A DNA stretch of 27,512 nucleotides. Source: SBAX01 sp964646605 (GTDB lineage: Bacteria; Planctomycetota; Phycisphaerae; UBA1845). The DNA lies in assembly GCA_964646605.1 (NCBI GenBank), contig CAZYEX010000100.1, positions 1 through 27,512 on the forward strand, written 5' to 3'. Made by a program: the position numbers and the translations under genes. Each line of letters opens with the position of its first letter. The first letter of the stretch is position 1. Shown here one piece after another: positions 21,441 through 27,512 of the stretch. The notes beneath the pieces are model-generated. The model saw nothing but the letters and a program-made list of their open reading frames with translations, ran no database searches and was not told the origin of the DNA.

Positions 21441-22604
21441 TTAACCGATTTCGCCCAGGGACCGCGCAGCGCTGAGAAAATGCTCGTACGCGGCGCGGAC
21501 CTCGCCTAGCGTGTCCCCGCCGAACTTTTCCAGGAATACCCGGGCGATCTCGAACGCGACCACGTTCTCGACCACCACGCTGGCGGCGGGGACGGAGCAC
21601 ACGTCGCTACGCTCGTAGTCGGAGCGCTCCGCGTTTTTGGTGACCAGGTTCACGCTGTCCATCCCTTGCAGCAGGGTGCTGATGGGCTTCATCAGGGCGC
21701 GGAGGACGATCGGCTGGCCGTTGGTCATGCCCCCCTCCAAACCCCCCGCGTTGTTGGAGCGGCGGGCGAAACCGAGCATCGGCGTGTCGCGCAGGGCTGC
21801 GTCGTAGTCGATCGCGTCATGCACTTCGCTGCCGCGGCGTGAGGCCGTTTCGAAACCCAGGCCGATTTCCACACCCTTGATCGCCTGAATGGACCCGACG
21901 GCCTGCATGAGCCGCCCGTCGAGTTTGTCCTGCCACCTCATGCAACTGCCCAGACCCGGCGGGTGACCGCGGACCTGACACTCCACCACGCCGCCCAGCG
22001 TGTCCTTGTCGACCTTCGCGCGGTGAATGGCGTCGATCATTCGTGCGGCCGCCGTCGGTTCGGGACAGTAGGCCTCGTTGTCGTCGCGGAGCCAGCGTAG
22101 TTCGTTCCAATCCACCTCGCGATGCGCGACGGCCTTCACGTCGTGGATTTGGACGACGTAGGCCATCACTTCGATGCCGAATTCGCGAAGCAGTGAGCGG
22201 GTCAAGGCCCCCGCCGACACCCGCGCCGCCGTCTCCCGCGCCGAGGCCCGCTCCAGCGTCTCGCGGCAATCGGTGGTCAACCATTTGAGACTGCCCGCAA
22301 GATCCGCGTGACCCGGGCGCGGGCGATGAATGGGCGGGGCCTCGTCGATGCGCACGTCGCGGTTGGAGACTTGCAGGGCGATGGGCGACCCAATGGTGAC
22401 CCCGTGCCTCAAGCCTGAAAGAATCACGACTTGATCGCGCTCGATCTTCATCCGCCCGCCGCGGCCGTATCCGCCTTGACGACGGGTCAGCTCGGCGTTG
22501 ATGAGCTCATGGTCGACCTTGACCCCCGCGGGCATGCCCTCCACCAGCGCGATCAGCGCGGAACCGTGGGACTCGCCGGCCGTTCGATAGTCCAAGGTGG
22601 GCAT
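21441..22604 (-). CDS. aroC: Chorismate synthase
   Basis: A 387-aa enzyme that makes chorismate from 5-enolpyruvylshikimate 3-phosphate, the last shared step of aromatic amino acid synthesis; it needs reduced FMN. Signature motifs are present: GESHG (residues 10-14), RRQGGYGRGGRM, RPGHADL (about 94-100), ERASARETAARV (about 118-129), SNNAGGLEGGMTNGQP and the C-terminal ERSDVCSVPAASVVVENV. The length is that of the longer bacterial form. ATG 22604 was chosen because MPTLDYRTAGESHG is the usual start; the frame extends upstream without conserved content. The gene appears monocistronic, following the broken secreted-protein gene on the same strand. Confidence 0.97.
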   Translation of the reverse strand: MPTLDYRTAGESHGSALIALVEGMPAGVKVDHELINAELTRRQGGYGRGGRMKIERDQVVILSGLRHGVTIGSPIALQVSNRDVRIDEAPPIHRPRPGHADLAGSLKWLTTDCRETLERASARETAARVSAGALTRSLLREFGIEVMAYVVQIHDVKAVAHREVDWNELRWLRDDNEAYCPEPTAAARMIDAIHRAKVDKDTLGGVVECQVRGHPPGLGSCMRWQDKLDGRLMQAVGSIQAIKGVEIGLGFETASRRGSEVHDAIDYDAALRDTPMLGFARRSNNAGGLEGGMTNGQPIVLRALMKPISTLLQGMDSVNLVTKNAERSDYERSDVCSVPAASVVVENVVAFEIARVFLEKFGGDTLGEVRAAYEHFLSAARSLGEIG

Positions 22605-22612
22605 ACGGCACA

Positions 22613-22636
22613 TTCTACCCCGCGGGGTGGATAGAA
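22613..22636. promoter_or_regulatory. Palindrome in the aroC leader
   Basis: CCCCGCGGGG (22618-22627) is a perfect 10-bp palindrome flanked by TTCTA (22613-22617) and TAGAA (22632-22636). It lies 9 bases before the aroC ATG, so it could hide the start in the mRNA. The 11-bp CCCCGCGGGGT is shared with 13482-13492. Function is guesswork. Confidence 0.3.
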
Positions 22637-22713
22637 GAAACGACTCTGATCCGCGATCCCACGGCATTGGCGCCGGAGGGTCCGCCCACTCATGGACCCG
22701 AATCCACGTCGAA

Positions 22714-23043
22714 TCAAGGGCTGCAACGACCGCAGCGGTCGCGGCAGTACCCTGGCCCGCAGGCGCCGCCTGGACAGTGCGAATTGTTCACGCAGGGCTG
22801 GGCATCGTTCAGGCCGCCGGCGCAGGTCTTCACGCACACGCCGCCGTTGCACGGCGCGGAAGTGGTGCAAGGCGTCAGGTCGCAGGTCACGGTGGATGGG
22901 CAGGCACAGGGTCCGGTGAAGGGATAGGCGTAGCCCTTGAAGGCATCGACGATGCCGAGGATGTCCAAGGCGTCTACGTCGGTGTTGAGCTCGGGCAGGT
23001 TGGGCTGAAGTTTGGCGGTGTACTTGGGCGGCGCGCCGGACAC
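22714..23043 (-). pseudogene. 3' remnant of a secreted Cys-rich protein gene, 5' part missing next to the R-M operon
   Basis: About 109 residues remain. They match the end of the protein at 7626-9365: a dockerin-like helix (DVDALDILGIVDAFKGYAYP), then a tail with 13 Cys at the same places (CNGGVCVKTCAGG, HCPGGACGPGYCRDRCGRC) and an identical style of ending. The upstream part of the domain (RHGD...DALD) and everything before it, including a signal peptide, are absent. Reading upstream, the frame meets a stop at 23047-23049, which is the stop of res itself. A gene this short with no export signal is unlikely to be functional, so it is called a remnant. The first coding-like residue is next to an AATTACG repeat, the probable junction. 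No matching 5' part is visible in the window. Confidence 0.78.
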
Positions 23044-23066
23044 AAATTACGAATTACGAATTACAA
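23043..23066. repeat. AATTACG direct repeat at the res / remnant junction
   Basis: The AATTACG unit follows a 9-bp period in AAATTACGAATTACGAATTAC. The last six codons of res (VVIRNS) are made from it, so the res end seems to have been set by the junction. Confidence 0.6.
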
Positions 23067-25773
23067 CGAGGGCCGTTCCCGGCGCGTTTGACATTGGCGT
23101 CGACGGAACCCTGAAGGACGCGCAAAGCCCTTTGACAGTTTTGTTGTCCGAGATCGCGTCATGCGGAATGAGCATGTACGACCAAGGCTTCCCCTCGTGG
23201 GCCAGTTCATGCTCAGTTGCGAGCCTACACCAAACAGCGGCGGCCTGGGCCTTTGCAAGAACGACATCGTCCTTCATTTCGTTGGCGCGTTTCGGCTCGC
23301 ACAGGTATTTGCACGTCTTCGTCTCGACAACAAAGTCAGGCTCGTATGTCTCGGTGCCACGGCCATAGGGGATTCTGAACACACCTCTTCCTGGTTTGAA
23401 CCATTTGAGTACATCGTCGTCGTCGTTCTCCAATACAACCGAGAAGCGGCGCTCTGAATCCGTGTGGAACTTCTGTAAGTCGTAAAGGCATTTCCTGAAC
23501 CCGTCGAAAACCATTCCGCGGATTAGCAGTTTGTCGTCGACGGGCTCGCGAAAATTGCGTGTCTTCTCTCCAGCCGCAATGGAGACCGCGTACGTTCGCA
23601 GCGTCACGAAACCCTTGCTCACAGTAACCTCGTCTTCGGTCCGAACCTCCACGTAACGCTCCTGCATCTGCGAGTGAATCAGATTCACGAGTTTTTGCTG
23701 ATGGTATTGGAGCACGTTCTTCACATCGTCCTCACCTGACAGGTACGAACGAAGATGCCGGACCATCTGCCCGGCGAGCTTGTAGAGGAGATCGGCATGG
23801 TCGTCGTAGCTGATGTCGTCGAAGTCTTTGAGAACGTGAACGAGGTAGTCCTCAAGCCGGTCCTCCTCGACGACACCATCGCCGCCGATGAGCCGGTACC
23901 GCGCGTGGTCACGTAGGTGATGAATCAGAATGTTGCTCTCGACGGGAAGATCACACACACTGCTCGCGTCGAGGTCGAAATCGTCGTATCGGCAGGTCAC
24001 CTCTCCCTTTGGGGCGATGATGATGCTCGGAATGTCGATCGAAAGCTCATTTCGCAGTACGACGGTCTTGGACACAACAGCCGCGATATCGACTTCCTCC
24101 GCGATCCCTTCAAGTTCGCGCTGTGCGGGCGTGAGGCGCCGTCGAACTTGTTCGACGATCTGCCGCTGAATCTCAGGTTTCGTCAGGTCGGACGATCGAG
24201 GAAGTCGCTCGAAATCCTTGATCACATCCAGCGTTACCCTAGCGACCTGCCTCTCGCCTTGGGTGTCGAAAATCTGCCTTTGCACCTGCCCGGGCGAAGC
24301 TGGGGTCCCGACGATTCGGCTTTCGATCGCCGGACTCATTTCGACGACCTGGGACCGCTTCTCAGGAATGTCGCGGCCAATGACGACGCCGGTGCGGATG
24401 ATCGAGTCAGGACGATTGGCCTGGTCGATGATCTCCTGAAAGCGGTCGTGCGAAACGATTGTCAGGCGATCCACGACCGGTACGCCCGTCCGCTTTCCGT
24501 AGGGAAGACGCAAGCCGCGTCCGATCGACTGTTCAACCAGCGTTTTGGAGTTGGCGGCGCGCAGCGGCACGATCGTATAGAGGTTTGTCACGTCCCAGCC
24601 TTCTTTGAGCATGTTGACGTGCACGACGACCTCGGTCGGATTGTTCGGGTCTTCAACCGTAAGCAATTGGGCAACGGTGTCGTCCTTCTCCTCGCCGGTT
24701 TGGGCCGAATGCACAGTGATGACACGTCCCTTGTAGCGCCCCTCGAAAAACTCGTCGCTCTCCATCGTCCTTACGATCGCGTTCGCGTGGTCGGTGTTCT
24801 CGGCAACCACGAGGATGAACGGCTTGACGATCTTCTGCCCGTTCTCGCGGGCGTAAACTTCAAGCTGGACCTTCGTTTCCTCGTGTATGCGGATGCCGTC
24901 TTCGAGCTTGAGCTTCTCCAGCCTATCCTTGTACTTGTCGTAGTAGTTGGCGTCGAAGTTCTCGCGCGTGGCGACAGCCGGTTCCTTGACGTAGCCATCC
25001 TTGAGGGCTTCTGAAAGCGGATAACTGTAAATGACGTTCTTGAACGGTTCGGCTTTCGTGCCGCGCTCCACCTGCGGCGTGGCCGTCAACTCCAAACCGA
25101 GAATCGGTTTGTGTTCGTTGATCGCCCGCACGCCCGCCGACGCGCGGTAACGGTGCGACTCGTCCATAAGCAGCACCAAGTCATCGAGCTTGGACAAGTA
25201 TTTGAAGTAGCTTTCTCCAATGTACTCGCTCAGCCGCTTGATTCGCGGGGAATTCCCGCCGCGAACCTCAGAGTTGATCTTGGAGATATTGAAGATATTG
25301 ATATGTACTTCGTCCGTTTCGAGGAGCGAACCCTTGCGGATGCCTCGGCCGCTCTCATAATTGTCGCCGGTGATGATTTCGGGCGGGTTCATCGCAAACT
25401 CGGCGATGCCGGTGAACACGTATTTGCGCGTCCCCGGCGTAAAATCCGCGGTCAGCTTGTTGTAGATCGTCAGGTTCGGGGCGAGCACGAAGAAGTGGCG
25501 GATGTTTTCAGCCTGGTACAGATAGGCAATGAACGCGCCCATGAGCCGGGTTTTTCCCACGCCGGTCGCCAGCGCGAAGCAAAGCGACGGAAAGTCGCGT
25601 TCAAAGTCCGCCACGGTCGGAAACTCGGCCTTGATCGCCTCCAGCGCCAGCGCCACATCGGTGTCCTTCTCGAAGCGGACAAGTTCGCAGACGCGGTCCA
25701 AAATTTCCAGCGCTCTGCGCTGTGGATTGCGAAGGCTCAACCGCCCGCTAATAGCGGCCACATGGGCGATCAT
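23047..25773 (-). CDS. res: Type III-like restriction enzyme subunit (helicase-nuclease, Res)
   Basis: A 908-aa protein acting with the upstream methyltransferase. The N-terminal part is a superfamily 2 helicase: Q-motif-like NPQRRALEIL (16-25), Walker A ATGVGKT (69-75), DESH box (LLMDESHRY, about 200), TATPQ motif III region, and motif VI EQSIGRGLRLP (about 418). The C-terminal part has a PD-(D/E)xK nuclease signature, EPDFVVETKTCKYLCEPK (about 808-826). It would cut unmodified foreign DNA using ATP-driven movement. The length suits the Res family. The start ATG overlaps the mod stop by 4 bp (ATGA), so translation is coupled. The last residues (VVIRNS) come from a short repeat and are probably not the ancestral end; the nuclease motif is intact. 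I am sure of helicase plus nuclease, less of the exact R-M type. Confidence 0.92.
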   Translation of the reverse strand: MIAHVAAISGRLSLRNPQRRALEILDRVCELVRFEKDTDVALALEAIKAEFPTVADFERDFPSLCFALATGVGKTRLMGAFIAYLYQAENIRHFFVLAPNLTIYNKLTADFTPGTRKYVFTGIAEFAMNPPEIITGDNYESGRGIRKGSLLETDEVHINIFNISKINSEVRGGNSPRIKRLSEYIGESYFKYLSKLDDLVLLMDESHRYRASAGVRAINEHKPILGLELTATPQVERGTKAEPFKNVIYSYPLSEALKDGYVKEPAVATRENFDANYYDKYKDRLEKLKLEDGIRIHEETKVQLEVYARENGQKIVKPFILVVAENTDHANAIVRTMESDEFFEGRYKGRVITVHSAQTGEEKDDTVAQLLTVEDPNNPTEVVVHVNMLKEGWDVTNLYTIVPLRAANSKTLVEQSIGRGLRLPYGKRTGVPVVDRLTIVSHDRFQEIIDQANRPDSIIRTGVVIGRDIPEKRSQVVEMSPAIESRIVGTPASPGQVQRQIFDTQGERQVARVTLDVIKDFERLPRSSDLTKPEIQRQIVEQVRRRLTPAQRELEGIAEEVDIAAVVSKTVVLRNELSIDIPSIIIAPKGEVTCRYDDFDLDASSVCDLPVESNILIHHLRDHARYRLIGGDGVVEEDRLEDYLVHVLKDFDDISYDDHADLLYKLAGQMVRHLRSYLSGEDDVKNVLQYHQQKLVNLIHSQMQERYVEVRTEDEVTVSKGFVTLRTYAVSIAAGEKTRNFREPVDDKLLIRGMVFDGFRKCLYDLQKFHTDSERRFSVVLENDDDDVLKWFKPGRGVFRIPYGRGTETYEPDFVVETKTCKYLCEPKRANEMKDDVVLAKAQAAAVWCRLATEHELAHEGKPWSYMLIPHDAISDNKTVKGLCASFRVPSTPMSNAPGTALVVIRNS

Positions 25774-27512
25774 CGTGTGACCTCTTGGTCAAACAGCATC
25801 GACTGGTCCGCGTCGCGTCGGCGCCACAGACGACCGGTCGCTGACGGCGGCGGCTCGTCGTCCTCCGGCGGAGCCGTGGGCAGGTTCTTGATCGCCAGGC
25901 TGTAGTCGTCCTTGCCCCATTCGCACTTGTTGAGCACGGCCTTGGGGATTTTCTTGAGCGTCAGGTTCGGGAAGGCGTTGGGCTTGACCCGGAACGCCGT
26001 GCAATAGACGACCAGCGTACGCTTCTCGCCGACCTCCTCGCTCAGCTTGGTCAGCAGTTCGCGGGTCATGGGCTGGGTCGTGACGTAGATGAAGTCGCTC
26101 TCGGTCGAAAAGCCGTGCAGCCAATAGGTCGTGTCACTGGGGGCGTAAGTGAAGCCCGCGAGCTTGCAGATCGCCTCGGCCAGCATGGTCGCGTTGAACT
26201 TCTTGTTGATGATCCAGTTGCCGTACTTGTCCTTCTGGAGAAGGGAAGGGGCCAGCGTGTAGTAGCGGAAACCGCCCCCGCCTTTCCATTGGGCGGCCTC
26301 GGTCACGCCGCCGGGGTCCGCCCCGTCGATGACCTTCGTGACGCGGGGGATGATGTGCGTGTGGCAGTGTTCGCCGAGTTCGACCATGATCCAACGTCGG
26401 CCCATTTTCTGGGCGACGGCGCCGGTCGTGCCGGACCCGGCGAACGAATCGAGTATCCAGTCGCCGGGGCTCGTTGCAAGCTCGAAGACTCGCTTAATGA
26501 GGGCTTCAGGTTTCTTGCCCTTCGGGAATTCCACGCCACCCTCATTGTGCAGGTTGTTCGATAGAATGTCGTCCCACAAAGTCGTGAGTGGTTCCCCAGC
26601 GACGTATTTACCGTCAATTCTTTTTAGCTTATCGCCATAAAAGAGTATGCGCTTGCCGCCCACCAAGTAGATGTCGGAATACGCGTCTCGTTCGAGCTTG
26701 TAGATGCGTTCCGGCTCTGCCTGAGATTTGTCGATAAGCCTCTTCGCTTCCGCACTAACCCCGTCGTAGTCTGGTCGCGCCAATTGCATGACACTCTTGG
26801 CGTTGTCGATAACAAACTGGTCGAGTAACTCCGGTTCATCCTTGACCAGCCTCCTCGCTTCCTTGTCGGCGATGCCCATCACCGTCGCAAATGCCTTCAT
26901 CAACGTCGTGATTTCCCAGTTTTCGTAGTGGTCGTCGATGTTGATGATGAACTGCCCGTATCGTGCGTCCCGTTCCCGGCCCGTGAACACTCGATTCGGC
27001 TTCCAGAGACTTTTGTCTTTCGCGTATATAAGAACGTAATTCGTGGTGTTCACACAGCCGGGGTTGATTGACTTGTGTCCCGTGGCTGATCCCTGCTTGA
27101 AGGTGACTACGTATACGCGATGCGGACGCCCGAACATCTGGTCCAGCAACACGATGAGATAGCCCAGTTCGTTGTCGTCGATGTGGACGAAGAGTGTGCC
27201 TTCCTTCGCCAACAGCCGGTGTAGAATCCCCAGTCGGTCGCGCATGAGCGTCAACCAGATGGAATGCTCTACGCCATCGTCGTAATGCTCCATTGCTTGC
27301 TGGGTGTTGAACGGCGGGTCGATGTAGATGCACTTGATCTTGCCGGTGAACTCGGCCTCCAGGGCTTTGAGGGCCAGCAGGTTGTCGCCGAAGATGAGCC
27401 GGTTATCGAAGATGTCGTGGTCGGTGACCCGGTGCTTGGCGTGGTAGCTCTTGCCCGGGTCCTCCAACAACACCCGCGGCTCCAGCCTCGGCCGGTTCTC
27501 CTTCCCGATCCA
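25770..27512 (-). CDS. mod: Type III-like DNA adenine methyltransferase (Mod), N-terminus beyond the window
   Basis: At least 580 codons are in view; the frame stays open to the right edge, where WIGKENRPRLEPR precedes GTG 27473, so the true start lies outside the window. Catalytic motif IV IDPPFNTQQ lies about 52 residues after that GTG and the SAM-binding motif DSFAGSGTTGA about residue 343, the order of the beta class of N6-adenine (or N4-cytosine) methyltransferases. The stretch between them (about 118-314) should be the target-recognition domain and is visibly less GC-rich than the flanks. The Mod subunit fixes the recognition site and protects the host DNA by methylation. It is followed directly by res (4-bp overlap). 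Confidence 0.9.
   Translation of the reverse strand, partial: WIGKENRPRLEPRVLLEDPGKSYHAKHRVTDHDIFDNRLIFGDNLLALKALEAEFTGKIKCIYIDPPFNTQQAMEHYDDGVEHSIWLTLMRDRLGILHRLLAKEGTLFVHIDDNELGYLIVLLDQMFGRPHRVYVVTFKQGSATGHKSINPGCVNTTNYVLIYAKDKSLWKPNRVFTGRERDARYGQFIINIDDHYENWEITTLMKAFATVMGIADKEARRLVKDEPELLDQFVIDNAKSVMQLARPDYDGVSAEAKRLIDKSQAEPERIYKLERDAYSDIYLVGGKRILFYGDKLKRIDGKYVAGEPLTTLWDDILSNNLHNEGGVEFPKGKKPEALIKRVFELATSPGDWILDSFAGSGTTGAVAQKMGRRWIMVELGEHCHTHIIPRVTKVIDGADPGGVTEAAQWKGGGGFRYYTLAPSLLQKDKYGNWIINKKFNATMLAEAICKLAGFTYAPSDTTYWLHGFSTESDFIYVTTQPMTRELLTKLSEEVGEKRTLVVYCTAFRVKPNAFPNLTLKKIPKAVLNKCEWGKDDYSLAIKNLPTAPPEDDEPPPSATGRLWRRRDADQSMLFDQEVTR

Overview
The window reads like a chromosomal segment of a GC-rich planctomycete, perhaps a Phycisphaerae-like lineage from an environmental genome. 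The evidence is indirect: several large secreted proteins end in dockerin or dockerin-like domains, there are Cys-rich repeat proteins and an IPTL-CTERM-like tail, the housekeeping genes sit in short operons, and long antisense reading frames are common. No rRNA or single-copy marker in the window settles the taxonomy.

Left part (1-7.6 kb): the end of a beta-propeller gene, purH, tRNA-Pro(UGG), an L,D-transpeptidase and an MFS transporter on the minus strand, malate dehydrogenase, and a FitAB/VapBC-type toxin-antitoxin pair. The most striking object in the window is inside purH. A REP-associated tyrosine transposase (RAYT, Y1/HUH type), bounded by a perfect 27-bp inverted repeat and followed by a 33-bp palindromic tandem array, sits in the purH reading frame. 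It interrupts no frame and lies just before the catalytic Lys-His-Thr segment of the AICAR transformylase domain. The transposase has no plausible start of its own, so it can be translated in full only as part of PurH. Removing 1358-2077 (exactly 240 codons) leaves an ordinary-looking PurH.

Middle part (7.6-19 kb): a block of exported proteins and a radical SAM/aminotransferase operon. The exported proteins are a 579-aa protein with a Cys-rich C-terminal domain, a dockerin protein, a 955-aa PQQ-type sugar dehydrogenase-like protein with Cys-rich and dockerin-like regions, a small protein with four CxxC-type metal-binding repeats, and a choice-of-anchor-like protein with a CxxCH motif, five GACC repeats and an IPTL-like C-terminal anchor. 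The last lies downstream of an ECF sigma/membrane anti-sigma pair.

Right part (19-27.5 kb): sigma/anti-sigma pair, a Shethna-type [2Fe-2S] ferredoxin, tRNA-Leu(UAG), aroC, then a modification-restriction operon (mod-res, 4-bp overlap, type III-like) that continues off the right edge. Directly behind res lies an orphan 3' fragment of a secreted-protein gene whose C-terminal domain matches that of the protein at 7626-9365, including all 13 tail cysteines. The R-M genes therefore seem to have replaced or split the 5' part of that gene, with a short AATTACG repeat at the junction.
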